Positions 7,178 through 16,046 are shown, numbered from the stretch's first letter. The stretch: 28,791 nucleotides of DNA from CAZWMK01 sp964635065 (GCA_964635065.1 CAZWMK010000015.1:1-28791); one strand, 5' to 3'. Notes: generated by a model not told the origin, from the letters alone. Numbers and translations: made by a program.

Positions 7178-8662
7178 ATGCTTAAAATCCGCAAGATTGC
7201 CATCGACAGCTATCCCGAAAACCTTGCACTGATGCTCAGCGATGGCGACGAATATGGCGCCGAACAATTCCGGGCGCTGCGCAAGATCGAAGTCACGCAT
7301 GACCATGGCAGCATCCTTGCTACGCTGGCCATCACCGATGATCAGAAGATTGTGGGGCCGGGCGAGATCGGCCTTGGAGAACAGGCATTCCGGCGGCTCG
7401 GCCTGCCCGAAGGGGCGCTGGTCTGCGTCGCGCAGGCCAAGCCACCCGGCAGTCTTGAAGCCGTACGCCGCAAGATCAGCGGCGATATTCTGAGCGACAG
7501 CGAGTTGACCGAAATTGTCAACGACATCGCCGCCTATCGCTATGCCCCGATGGAAATCGCGGCATTTCTTGTTGCCTGCGCCGGTTTCATGACAACCGAT
7601 GAAACCCTTTCCCTGACCCGCGCCATGGCCGATGTCGGAAGCTGCCTTGACTGGGACGCGCCACTTGTCGTCGACAAGCACTGCATCGGCGGCATTCCGG
7701 GCAATCGCACCTCGATGATCGTGGTGCCGATCGTGGCCGCGCACGGGCTGATCATGCCCAAAACCTCGTCGCGCGCGATCACCTCGCCTTCCGGAACGGC
7801 GGATACGATGGAAGTGCTCGCCGATGTCGATCTGACGGTCGATCGCATGAAGGCGGTTGTTGCCGCCGAGCGGGCCGTTCTGGCCTGGGGCGGGCGGGTC
7901 AACCTGTCGCCGGCTGACGATGTCATGATTTCCGTCGAGCGTCCGCTGCGGATCGATACCTTCGAGCAGATGGTTGCCTCGATTCTGTCGAAAAAGCTGG
8001 CCGCGGGATCGACGCATCTGGTGATCGACATTCCGGTCGGCCCGACGGCCAAGGTCAGGACGCCGCATGAGGCAGTCCGCCTGCGCAAGCTGTTCGAGCA
8101 TGTCGCGCGCAAGCTTGGCATCCAGCTTGATGTGGTTCTCACCGACGGCTCGCAGCCGGTCGGTCGCGGTATCGGGCCGGTTCTCGAAGCCCGTGATGTC
8201 ATGGCTGTGCTGCGTAACGACGCCGATGCGCCAGACGATCTGCGCGAGCGGGCTTTGCTCCTGGCAGGCCGGGTTCTGGATTTCGATCCGTCCCTGCGCG
8301 GTGGTTCGGGATACAGCCGTGCGCTGGAACTATTGGCATCGGGGCAGGCGCTGGCTGTGATGGAACGGCTGATCGTCGCGCAAGGCCCGCAGACGGTGCA
8401 TTACCATCCTGGCCGTTTTCGGCATGAAATCCTCTCGCCTGTCGCAGGTATCGTCTCGGCGATCGATTGCCATCAGATCGCCCGCATTGCCCGCCTTGCC
8501 GGGGCGCCGATGGACAAGGGGGCGGGCATCGATCTGTTGCACAAGGTTGGCGCGCAGGTGCAGCGCGGCACGCCGCTGTATCGCATTTATGCCCACACCG
8601 AGACGGGTTTGGGCTTTGCACGCGACCTTGCCGTCGAATCATCGGGCTATACCATTTTATGA
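7178..8662 (+). CDS. Thymidine/AMP phosphorylase family protein (long form)
   Basis: This is a 494-residue nucleoside phosphorylase-II family member of the long type, with an additional N-terminal domain of roughly 80 residues before the helical and phosphate-binding domains. It resembles archaeal AMP phosphorylase more than short bacterial DeoA. Key segments are KHCIGGIPGNRTSM (phosphate loop, with Lys and Ser/Thr), PKTSSRAITSPSGTADTMEVLA (catalytic region), and a C-terminal PYNP-type domain (GIVSAIDCHQIARIARLAGAPMDKGAGIDLLHKVGAQVQRGTPLY). The family cleaves a pyrimidine nucleoside, or a nucleoside monophosphate, with phosphate. The long form in archaea acts on AMP to give ribose-1,5-bisphosphate. 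Which substrate applies here cannot be told by eye. The ATG at 7178 fits the domain start. The stop overlaps the next gene's start (ATGA), indicating a coupled pair. Confidence 0.85.
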   Translation: MLKIRKIAIDSYPENLALMLSDGDEYGAEQFRALRKIEVTHDHGSILATLAITDDQKIVGPGEIGLGEQAFRRLGLPEGALVCVAQAKPPGSLEAVRRKISGDILSDSELTEIVNDIAAYRYAPMEIAAFLVACAGFMTTDETLSLTRAMADVGSCLDWDAPLVVDKHCIGGIPGNRTSMIVVPIVAAHGLIMPKTSSRAITSPSGTADTMEVLADVDLTVDRMKAVVAAERAVLAWGGRVNLSPADDVMISVERPLRIDTFEQMVASILSKKLAAGSTHLVIDIPVGPTAKVRTPHEAVRLRKLFEHVARKLGIQLDVVLTDGSQPVGRGIGPVLEARDVMAVLRNDADAPDDLRERALLLAGRVLDFDPSLRGGSGYSRALELLASGQALAVMERLIVAQGPQTVHYHPGRFRHEILSPVAGIVSAIDCHQIARIARLAGAPMDKGAGIDLLHKVGAQVQRGTPLYRIYAHTETGLGFARDLAVESSGYTIL

Positions 8663-9555
8663 TGTGCGCGGTTTACAGCTTTGCCGAAAGCGCGCCTCAG
8701 GCTGCCGCGCTGGCGCAGGCACTGGGGTGTGCGGTTGCCCCGGTTGCGGTACGCAGCTTTCCCGATGGGGAAAGCCTGGTGCGCGTGCCTGTGACCATTG
8801 CGCCGGTTGCGATCCTCTATCGTTCGCTCGACCGTCCGAATGACAAGCTGGTCGAGTTGATGCTTGCCGCCGCCGCGCTGCGCGATGGCGGTGCCGAACA
8901 GATCCTGCTGGTCGCACCTTATCTGGCCTATATGCGGCAGGACATGGCGTTTCACCCCGGAGAGGCGATCAGTCAGCAAGTGATCGGGCGTTTCATCGCG
9001 GCGCATTTCGATGCGCTGGTCACGGTGGACCCGCATTTGCATCGCACACCGACACTTGATGCCGTGGTGCCGGGGCGCCGCACAGTCGCGGTTTCGGCAG
9101 CCGGGACGCTATCCGCCCTTTTGCGCAGCGAAGTGACACCCGACACCCTCCTGATTGGCCCCGATGTCGAATCCCGGCCATGGGTTGAAAGCCTGGCCCG
9201 TCCTTTGGGACTTGATGTCATCATCGGCATCAAGGAGCGTCTGGGCGACCGCGCCGTTTCCCTGACCCTGCCGGGGATCGAGCGGGTGCGCGGACGACCT
9301 GTCGTCCTCGTTGACGATGTGATCTCCAGTGGTGGCACATTGCTGAATTGCGCGGGACAGCTTCAGGCAGCGGGCGCAGCCTGCATCGAGGCGGTGAGCG
9401 CGCATTGTCTGGCAAGCGAGGCTGATCTGGCGCGTCTCCTGGCCGGTGGGATCAGCCGTATCCGTGCCACCGACAGCGTACCCGGCAGCGCGGCCGTGGT
9501 GCCGATTGCACCGGCGCTGGCCGAAGGGGTGACGCAGTTACTGAAGGTCAACTGA
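8659..9555 (+). CDS. PRPP-synthetase-like protein (ribose-phosphate diphosphokinase family)
   Basis: This 298-residue protein is homologous to PRPP synthetase and type I phosphoribosyltransferases. Seen: SFPDGE near the N-terminus; APYLAYMRQDMAFHPGEAIS, matching the ATP-side RQD segment and flexible loop; VDPHLHR, the counterpart of VDLHxxQ; and the PRPP loop VVLVDDVISSGGT with Asp219-Asp220 and Thr227. It is shorter than the roughly 315-residue housekeeping enzyme and has PGEAIS and a Met where RQDRK is usual, as in archaeal class III enzymes. It could make PRPP from ribose-5-phosphate and ATP, or have specialised to a related sugar phosphate. The 4-nt overlap with the phosphorylase gene argues for a joint job in nucleotide turnover. 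The start at ATG 8659 is preferred over the next ATG at 8662 because of that overlap. Confidence 0.82.
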   Translation: MMCAVYSFAESAPQAAALAQALGCAVAPVAVRSFPDGESLVRVPVTIAPVAILYRSLDRPNDKLVELMLAAAALRDGGAEQILLVAPYLAYMRQDMAFHPGEAISQQVIGRFIAAHFDALVTVDPHLHRTPTLDAVVPGRRTVAVSAAGTLSALLRSEVTPDTLLIGPDVESRPWVESLARPLGLDVIIGIKERLGDRAVSLTLPGIERVRGRPVVLVDDVISSGGTLLNCAGQLQAAGAACIEAVSAHCLASEADLARLLAGGISRIRATDSVPGSAAVVPIAPALAEGVTQLLKVN

Positions 9556-9581
9556 GACCGGCAGGATTGGAGCGACGCGGT

Positions 9582-9731
9582 ATGAATGGCAAGATTACCT
9601 ATGGCATCAGCTTTGGTACGGCACTGGCGATTGCCATCAGCTACACCACGAACAAGTCTATCCTGTGGGCCATCGTGCATGGCCTGTTTTCATGGCTTTT
9701 CGTGATTTACGCCGCGCTCTTCTATCCCTGA
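9582..9731 (+). CDS. Small 49-residue membrane protein
   Basis: A 49-residue frame begins at ATG 9582, 26 nt after the PRPP-synthetase-like gene, with GGAG 9 nt upstream. The product reads MNGKITYGISFGTALAIAIS, a short polar turn (YTTNKS), then a second hydrophobic helix (ILWAIVHGLFSWLFVIYAALFY). This gives two predicted transmembrane segments with both ends probably on the same side. The tryptophan/histidine pattern W-A-I-x-H-G-L-x-S-W resembles small uncharacterised membrane proteins seen in many bacteria. No function is known to me. It closes the phosphorylase unit and is followed by a terminator. Confidence 0.65.
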   Translation: MNGKITYGISFGTALAIAISYTTNKSILWAIVHGLFSWLFVIYAALFYP

Positions 9732-9760
9732 GCTGATGCGCGTTACAGGGTAAAATGAAA

Positions 9761-9788
9761 CAGCCGACCATCATGGGATGGCCGGCTG
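9761..9788. terminator. Bidirectional terminator between convergent genes
   Basis: CAGCCGACCATC (9761-9772) pairs with GATGGCCGGCTG (9777-9788), 11 of 12 positions, with a 4-nt loop. On the minus strand it is followed by TTTCATTTTA, a good intrinsic terminator for the DAHP synthase gene ending at 9817. On the plus strand CTTTG follows, so termination of the small membrane-protein unit is plausible too. Confidence 0.75.
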
Positions 9789-9816
9789 CTTTGTGATGGA
9801 GGCAGGCAGTTTCGGA

Positions 9817-11202
9817 TCAGGCGGCCTTGCGGTCCGCGATTTCTGCCTTGATGCTTTCCGACAGCATGAACGCAAGCTCTATGCTCTGGCTGGCGTTCAA
9901 CCGTGGATCACAGTGGGTGTGGTAACGGTCGGCCAGACCTTCATCGGTGATGGCAATGGCGCCGCCCGTGCATTCGGTGACATTCTGCCCGGTCATTTCG
10001 CAGTGAATGCCGCCCGCATGCGTGCCTTCCGCACGATGCACGGCGAAGAAGCCGCGGACTTCGGAGAGAATGCGGTCGAAAGGCCGAGTCTTGTAACCAT
10101 TTGCCGCCTTGACCGTGTTGCCGTGCATCGGATCGCACGACCAGATGACGGAGCGGCCCTCAGCCTTCACCGCACGCACCATGCGGGGCAATGCGGCTTC
10201 GACCTTGTCATGACCGAAACGGGTGATGAGCGTGAGACGCCCCGGTTCGTTATTGGGGTTCAGCACGTCGATGAGGCGCAACAACTGATCCGGTTCAAGG
10301 CTCGGGCCGACCTTGATGCCGACAGGATTACCGACGCCGCGCAGGAACTCGACATGCGCCGAACCGTCAAAGCGGGTACGGTCGCCGATCCACAACATGT
10401 GGGCCGATGTGTCATACCAGTCGCCGGTAAGGCTGTCCTGACGGGTCAGGGCTTCTTCATAGCCCAGAAGCAGTGCTTCGTGACTGGTGTAGAAATCCGT
10501 TCCCTTGAGCTGGGGCGCCGATTCCGGGGTGATGCCGCAGGCTTCCATGAAATCGAGGGCTTCACCGATACGGTCGGCAACCACCTGATAGCGTTCAGCC
10601 CAGCCTGACTGTCCGACGAAATCGAGATTCCATTTGTGCACCTGATGCAGATTTGCATAGCCGCCCTGCGCAAAGGCGCGCAGCAGGTTCAGGGTGGATG
10701 CCGCCTGCATATATGCGCGCAGCATGCGGCGCGGATCAGGCTGACGCGCCCCGGCATCAAAGTTGATGTCATTGACGATGTCGCCGCGATAGCTTGGCAG
10801 GCTGCATCCGTCGATATCTTCCATGTCGGCAGAACGCGGTTTTGCGAACTGGCCGGCCATGCGCCCGACCTTTACGACCGGAAGCTTGCTGGCGAAGGTC
10901 AGCACTACCGCCATTTGCAGGATCACGCGGAAGGTATCGCGAATGTTGTTCGGGTTGAATTCGGCGAAACTTTCAGCGCAGTCACCGCCCTGCAACAGGA
11001 AGGCGCGACCGGCGGCAACCTCGGCGAGGTCGCTGCGCAGTTTGCGCGCTTCGCCTGCAAAGACGAGCGGCGGATAGCTCCGCAGTTCAGCCTCGACCTC
11101 CGACAGGGTTGCCGGATCGGGATAGTTCGGCAATTGACGCGCCTCATAGGCGCGCCAGCTGTTTGGCGTCCATGCGCCGCTGTGATTGAGCATAGCGTTC
11201 AT
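9817..11202 (-). CDS. 3-deoxy-7-phosphoheptulonate (DAHP) synthase, class II
   Basis: This 461-residue protein is a class II (plant-type) DAHP synthase. It condenses phosphoenolpyruvate and erythrose-4-phosphate, the first step of the shikimate pathway to aromatic amino acids. Family blocks in order are QGGDCAESF (metal ligand Cys75), VVKVGRMAGQFAKPRS, ED-IDG-SLPSYRGD, GNPVGIKVGP, VIWSCDPMHGNT (His ligand), GGIHCEMTGQNVTECTGG (Glu ligand) and HTHCDPRLNASQS (Asp ligand). All expected metal and substrate residues are present and the length is usual. ATG at 11202 has a purine-rich AAGAGG upstream; a start at M4 (11193) is also possible. It lies 102 nt downstream of glutathione reductase on the same strand, with no obvious terminator between, so co-transcription is possible. 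Confidence 0.95.
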   Translation of the reverse strand: MNAMLNHSGAWTPNSWRAYEARQLPNYPDPATLSEVEAELRSYPPLVFAGEARKLRSDLAEVAAGRAFLLQGGDCAESFAEFNPNNIRDTFRVILQMAVVLTFASKLPVVKVGRMAGQFAKPRSADMEDIDGCSLPSYRGDIVNDINFDAGARQPDPRRMLRAYMQAASTLNLLRAFAQGGYANLHQVHKWNLDFVGQSGWAERYQVVADRIGEALDFMEACGITPESAPQLKGTDFYTSHEALLLGYEEALTRQDSLTGDWYDTSAHMLWIGDRTRFDGSAHVEFLRGVGNPVGIKVGPSLEPDQLLRLIDVLNPNNEPGRLTLITRFGHDKVEAALPRMVRAVKAEGRSVIWSCDPMHGNTVKAANGYKTRPFDRILSEVRGFFAVHRAEGTHAGGIHCEMTGQNVTECTGGAIAITDEGLADRYHTHCDPRLNASQSIELAFMLSESIKAEIADRKAA

Positions 11203-11304
11203 CGTGCTAGCCTCTTGCCTTGATTGCGCGCGAAACGCAAGAAATGGGCGACGTTCACGCGCGTGTTTTTGTTACTTTTGCACAGTTTTGCGCGGTTTTA
11301 TGGT

Positions 11305-12648
11305 CTAACGCATCAGCACCAGTTCTTCCGCCATGGTCGGGTGGATGGCCACGGTTGCATCAAGTTGCGCCTTCGTCAGCCCGACTTTGACGGCAATGGC
11401 CAGCGTCTGCATGATCTCTGCCGCATCCGGCCCGATGATGTGCGCGCCGACGAGACGACCCGTGGTTTCCTCGCACACCAGCTTGTAAAGTGCGCGCTCG
11501 TTACGATTGGCGAGCGTGTTCTTCATCGGCCGGAAGTCCGAGGTGTAAACCTTGACGCCGCCCAGCCTGGCTCGCGCTTCTGCTTCAGTCAGGCCGACTG
11601 CGGCAATCTGCGGATGACTGAATACCGCGCTCGGCACGCAATCATGATCCGCCCGCCATGGCTTGTTACCGAACACGCTGTCAGCAAAGGCATGACCTTC
11701 CTTGATCGCGATCGGCGTCAACTGGATGCGGTCCGTCACATCACCGACAGCATAGATATGGGGGGCCGATGTCCGGCTGTCGAGGTCGACCTCGATTTCG
11801 CCGCGCTTGCCGACAGTGACCCCCGCCTTTTCAAGGTTCAGCCCCTCGATGTTCGGCACGCGGCCTATGGCGTGGATCAGCAAATCGGTGTCGACGGGGT
11901 CACCCGTGGCGACATGTACCCGGAGCGAGCCGTTTTCACGCTTTTCAACCGATTTGAAACCAGCATTGAAGCGGAAGCGGATGCCTTTGACCGTGCTGAT
12001 ATGCAAAAGCCGTTCGGTAATGCTTTCGTCATAACCCCGCAGCACTGTGTCACCGCGTAGCAGCAGCGTGACATCGCAACCCAGCTCGTTGAAAATGCCG
12101 GCGAACTCATTGGCGATATAGCCGCCGCCGGCAATGGTCACACGCTTGGGCAGGGCATCGAGATGAAAGACCTCGTTCGAAGTGATGCCCAGCGCGGCGC
12201 CGGGGCAATCGGGAAGGGCAGGGCGTGAGCCCGTGGCGATCAGGATTTTTTCAGCCGTCACGACACGATCCCCGATCTTGAGCCGGTGGGGATCGAGAAA
12301 GGCCGCATGGCCATGGATCACTTCGACCCCGGCATTGGCCAGGGTGTTGAGATAGGCGCCGTTCAGCCGTTCGACTTCGGCCAGCACATTGTCGCGCAGT
12401 GTCGTCCAGTTGAATTTGCGTTCGCCAATGGTCCAGCCAAAACGTGCGGCATCTTCAAGGTCTTCGGCGAAATGCGCGCCATAAACCAGCAGCTTTTTCG
12501 GAACACAGCCGCGAATGACGCAGGTGCCGCCGACTTTATGCGCCTCAGCTATCGCGACGCGCGCGCCATGACCTGCCGCAATGCGCGCTGCACGCACACC
12601 GCCTGATCCGGCACCGATCACGAAAAGGTCATAGTCAAAATCGGCCAT
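11305..12648 (-). CDS. gor: Glutathione-disulfide reductase
   Basis: This 447-residue flavoprotein reduces glutathione disulfide with NADPH in the cytosol. It has an N-terminal FAD site (VIGAGSGGVRAA), the redox-active disulfide in GTCVIRGCVPKK (Cys43 and Cys48), the second dinucleotide fold GGGYIANEFAGIFNELG, a second FAD segment (IYAVGDVTD) and the C-terminal HPTMAEE carrying the catalytic His-Glu pair. The arginines in LLLRGDTVLRGYD match those that give glutathione reductase its NADPH preference. This separates it from dihydrolipoamide dehydrogenase and mercuric reductase, whose motifs differ. The start is ATG 12648, with GGGAG 6 nt upstream; the frame also has ATG at 12651 and further upstream. 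It is divergent from the flhA operon, sharing the 12649-12847 spacer. Confidence 0.93.
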   Translation of the reverse strand: MADFDYDLFVIGAGSGGVRAARIAAGHGARVAIAEAHKVGGTCVIRGCVPKKLLVYGAHFAEDLEDAARFGWTIGERKFNWTTLRDNVLAEVERLNGAYLNTLANAGVEVIHGHAAFLDPHRLKIGDRVVTAEKILIATGSRPALPDCPGAALGITSNEVFHLDALPKRVTIAGGGYIANEFAGIFNELGCDVTLLLRGDTVLRGYDESITERLLHISTVKGIRFRFNAGFKSVEKRENGSLRVHVATGDPVDTDLLIHAIGRVPNIEGLNLEKAGVTVGKRGEIEVDLDSRTSAPHIYAVGDVTDRIQLTPIAIKEGHAFADSVFGNKPWRADHDCVPSAVFSHPQIAAVGLTEAEARARLGGVKVYTSDFRPMKNTLANRNERALYKLVCEETTGRLVGAHIIGPDAAEIMQTLAIAVKVGLTKAQLDATVAIHPTMAEELVLMR

Positions 12649-12710
12649 CATACGCTCCCACAAGTCTGATGATCTGATTGCCGCCCTTCCGTCTGACGAT
12701 CAAATGAATT

Positions 12711-12725
12711 GTCGCAATCACTGTC
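12711..12725 (+). promoter_or_regulatory. Candidate activator site upstream of the flhA sigma-54 promoter
   Basis: GTCGCAATCACTGTC lies 45 nt upstream of the -24 GG. The same 15-nt pattern with only three transitions occurs upstream of the fliE sigma-54 promoter (19907-19921). Sigma-54 promoters need an enhancer-binding protein, so a shared upstream word is a natural candidate for its site. It loosely resembles FlbD-type flagellar sites in having CGCAA and a C-x-C-x-G core; that comparison is from memory. Confidence 0.45.
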
Positions 12726-12753
12726 ATCGTTTTCCTGATCCTGCGCGCCGAGA

Positions 12754-12770
12754 TTGGCACAAGGCTTGCT
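12754..12770 (+). promoter_or_regulatory. Sigma-54 promoter of the flhA operon
   Basis: TTGGCACAAGGCTTGCT fits the sigma-54 consensus (TGGCAC-N5-TTGCW): GG at 12756-12757 and GC at 12768-12769, with exactly 10 nt between. Transcription would start near 12780, about 67 nt before the flhA ATG. It implies RpoN-dependent expression of flhA-flhF-flhG-fliA. Confidence 0.85.
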
Positions 12771-12847
12771 GATGTCGCCCCCGAAAAGGGAGGCATGATG
12801 CCGCGATATTCCATTTGTGGTTTTCTTCACGCTAAAAGGCGCCACGC

Positions 12848-14952
12848 ATGACGGGCGCGGCGTCGATTTTCCGTCGCGGGCTGTTGCAAGCGTCGGCGGG
12901 GCGTCTTATTCTGCCGGTTGGCGCACTTGCGCTCGTCGCCCTGATGGTCGTGCCAGTGCCGGGCTGGGTGCTCGATATTTTCTTTGCCTTCAACATGGCA
13001 CTTGCGCTGGCGGTTCTGATGATCGCGCTTCTGGCGAGAAAGCCGCTCGACTTTTCCGCTTTTCCGACCGTGCTTCTGTTCGCGACGCTGATGCGGCTGG
13101 CGCTGAACGTGGCGTCGACCCGCGTTGTGCTGGTGCATGGTCATGAAGGGGTTTCGGTCGCGGGCCATTTCATCGAAGCGTTCGGCAAATTCCTGATCGC
13201 GGGCGATTATGTCGTCGGCTTCATCGTTTTTGCCATTCTGATGCTCATCAACCTCGTCGTCATCGCCAAGGGCGCCGGACGGGTGTCGGAGGTGAGCGCG
13301 CGCTTTACCCTCGATGCGCTGCCCGGCAAGCAGATGGCGATCGACGCCGATCTCAATGCCGGTCTGTTGTCGGCGGATGCCGCGCGCAATCGGCGCGCAG
13401 CCGTCGCCGAGGAGGCGGATTTCTATGGCGCGATGGATGGCGCGTCGAAGTTCGTCAAGGGCGATGCTATCGCCGGTATCCTGATCCTGATTGTCAACAT
13501 CGTCGGTGGATTGCTGCTGGGCACCCTGAGCCATGACATGAGCCTGTCGGCTGCGGCGCAGAATTATGTCCTGCTGGCCATCGGTGACGGGCTTGTCGCC
13601 CAGATTCCGGCATTACTGCTCTCGATTGCTGCGGCTGTCATCGTCACCCGCGTCACGGGCGATGCGGATCTGGCCGGTCAGGTCGGGCAACAGTTTCTTG
13701 TGCGCGGCGCATGGGTGCCGGTGGGCGTGCTGATGGCGCTGGTCGCGCTTTTGCCGGGGATGCCAACGCTGGCCCTGGNNNNNNNNNNGGGGGCATGGCG
13801 GCAGGTTGTTTCTGGCTGGCGCGCAAAACGCAGGTGGCGATGGATGGGGCCGCCACACCCGACCTGGCCATCCCTGCCGGCCCGCCGCCCGACGACAGCC
13901 AGATCGATGCGCATGAGATCGCCGAAACGTCGGCAATCACCGTCGATCTCGGTTATGGCCTGATTGCCCTTGTCGATGACCGCAAGGGGGCGCCCTTGAT
14001 CGGGCGGATCACGTCGGTCAGGCGGCAATTGTCTGCGGCGCTGGGCTTTGTCGTGCCGCGTGTCCGCATCCGCGACGATCTCGCCTTGTCGCCAAACAGC
14101 TATCGCATTTCGGTCGGCGGGGTCGTGGTTGGCGAGGACAGCGTTTATCCCGACCGGATGCTGGCGCTTGTAACCGAGATGGTGATGCAGCCCATCGACG
14201 GTCTCGCCGTGCGCGATCCCAGCTTTGGCATGGACGCGCTGTGGATCGAGCCCTGGCAGAATGACGCCGCGCTGGCAGCGGGGTATACGGTGGTCGATGC
14301 CGCAACCGTCATCGGCACGCATCTCAACCATCTGTTGCAGCAGCAGGCGCATGCGATCCTGGGACAGGACGAGGTGCAGGCCCTGCTCGATGTGCTGTCA
14401 ACCACGTCGCCCGCCCTGGCTGCCAATCTGGTGCCCAAGGCCGTCAGCCTGCCGGTGCTGACGCGCGTTCTGCAACTGTTGCTGATGGAGGCCATCCCCA
14501 TCCGTGATTTCCGCCGTATTGCGGAAGCCATCGCCATGCATGGTGAGGCCATTCCCGATCCGGTGGTGCTGGCCGAACGCATCAGGCCAGCCTTGGGCGG
14601 AATCATCATCCAGCGTGTCGCCGGTTTGGGCGTGAGCCTGCGCGTCGTGGTGTTTGACCCCGCACTGGAGGATCTTCTGGTTCGCGCCGTGCGCACGACG
14701 GGCGCTGGCGATGCACCGTTCGAACCACCTCTGGTTGAGCGCATTCTTGCATCATATCGCACAATTCTAACGTCGGAAGCAGAAAATGGCACGGGCTTTG
14801 CTGTGGTCACTGTGCCGTCGGTTCGCCGACAGGTTGCAAGGCTTCTGGCGACGCAGTTCGACGATGTGACCGTCATCGGTTTCAACGAACTGCCCGAACG
14901 AAAGCCGGTCGAAGTGATCGCAGCCATTGGCGGCACGGCTGAAGGAGGGTGA
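12848..14952 (+). CDS. flhA: Flagellar export gate protein FlhA (interrupted by 10-N gap)
   Basis: FlhA forms the nonameric inner-membrane and cytosolic ring of the flagellar type III export apparatus. The N-terminal half has several membrane helices and the FHIPEP-family signature around SEVSARFTLDALPGKQMAIDADLNAGLL. The C-terminal half is the cytosolic domain (SAITVDLGYGLIALVDD..., IEPWQ, LLQQQAHAILGQDEVQALLD), ending at 14952. A 10-N placeholder at 13779-13788 sits in a late membrane helix (after LLPGMPTLAL). The frame before it is shifted against the frame after it, so the real missing length must be 2 modulo 3. Probably only a few residues are absent. Total size is about 700 residues, usual for FlhA. 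Start ATG 12848 follows AAAAGG. It is the first gene of an operon with flhF, flhG and fliA. Confidence 0.93.
13779..13788. other. Assembly gap of 10 N inside flhA
   Basis: Ten N. The flanking flhA frames differ (codon starts at 2 modulo 3 before and 1 modulo 3 after), so the true length cannot be 10; lengths such as 8, 11 or 14 restore one frame. It should not be read as a biological frameshift. Confidence 0.95.
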
Positions 14953-14959
14953 TAACGAC

Positions 14960-16045
14960 ATGCAGACGACAACCGTGGAAGCGCCTGACAGCCGCATGGC
15001 GCTGGATCTTGTCGACCGTCAGCTTGGACCTGGCGCCGTCGTTTTGTCGACGCGTCGAACCGCGCGCGGCATCGAGGTGACGGCTGGCTGTCATGTCGCA
15101 ACCGAACGGTCACAGCCGCGTCCCGCACCGTGGCGGCATGGCCCGGCCTTGCGCGTTGTTGCGCCATCGGTTGCGTCTTCCCATGCCCATACCCCTGGGG
15201 CGACCTCTGCCGCGGTACCAGAATCCCTGTCGGCCATGGCGGCGCGCTTGTCCGATGAGGGGCCGCGTGCCCGTTTCCTGAAACAGGCGAGCGGCATCGG
15301 CTTTGACAGGGCGACTGCAGAGCAACTTCTTGGACATGGCGACAAGGCCGGGAGTGCTTCGCTGGGAGATTGCTGGGCGCATTTCATCCGCGCCATGGAA
15401 AAGCGGTTGGTGACGCAGACGGATTTTGATCGCCGCTACCGCCATCTTTGTGTTGTGGGTCAGCAGGGATCGGGCAAGACGACGCTCTTGATCCAACTGG
15501 CGGCAAGCCTGCGGCGCGCGGCCCGCGATCGTCATATCCGCCTGTTGTCCGCCGACAATGCCCGCCCCGGTGCGGTCGAGGAACTGCATGTCTATGGCCG
15601 GGTGCTGGGCATGCCGGTGACCATGGTTTCGACCGCACAGGATATGGTGGCGGTGCTTGCCGAAGCCGATCCGCATGAACGGATTCTGATCGATATGCCA
15701 AGCGATCCTGCCGTGGCCTCTGCCTATCTGTCGGCCGTGCGCCGTGCATCTGCGGCAGAAGAGCCTGGCGTGATCATGACGATCCCGGTGACAGCCCAAG
15801 CGGCGGCTCATGACCGTATCGCCACATGTTTTTCCGGTTATGCGAAGGCAACCGCACTCAGCTTTGCCAACGAGCAGCTACCTCCGGGCGGCGCCTTGTC
15901 GGCCCTGCTGCGTGGCGGGTTGCCGCTTGCCTATATCAGCCGCAGCAATGATTTGCTTGACGGGCTGGAGCCAGCGCGCGCCTCCAAATTGTGCGCGATG
16001 ACACTGGCCGCCCTGACGCGCGCCGCACCACGGCGGGAGGCCTGA
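14960..16045 (+). CDS. flhF: FlhF-like SRP-type GTPase homologue with degenerate nucleotide motifs
   Basis: The 361-residue protein sits in the FlhF position between flhA and flhG. The N-terminal B domain matches FlhF (ALDLVDRQLGPGAVVLSTRRTARGIEV, residues 14-40), followed by a Pro/Ala-rich linker and an NG-like domain. The P-loop GQQGSGKTT (167-175) is intact and LLSADNARPGAVEELHVYGRVLGMP (196-220) aligns with the FlhF LVTTDTYRIGA region. The G3 motif DTAG appears as DMPSD (245-249). The G4 motif TKLD, which selects guanine, appears as SFANE (301-305). FlhF normally helps set the number and polar position of flagella as a GTP-dependent dimer. Here GTP binding or hydrolysis may be altered or lost. 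Start ATG 14960 has GGAGG upstream. Confidence 0.82.
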   Translation: MQTTTVEAPDSRMALDLVDRQLGPGAVVLSTRRTARGIEVTAGCHVATERSQPRPAPWRHGPALRVVAPSVASSHAHTPGATSAAVPESLSAMAARLSDEGPRARFLKQASGIGFDRATAEQLLGHGDKAGSASLGDCWAHFIRAMEKRLVTQTDFDRRYRHLCVVGQQGSGKTTLLIQLAASLRRAARDRHIRLLSADNARPGAVEELHVYGRVLGMPVTMVSTAQDMVAVLAEADPHERILIDMPSDPAVASAYLSAVRRASAAEEPGVIMTIPVTAQAAAHDRIATCFSGYAKATALSFANEQLPPGGALSALLRGGLPLAYISRSNDLLDGLEPARASKLCAMTLAALTRAAPRREA

Positions 16046-16046
16046 G

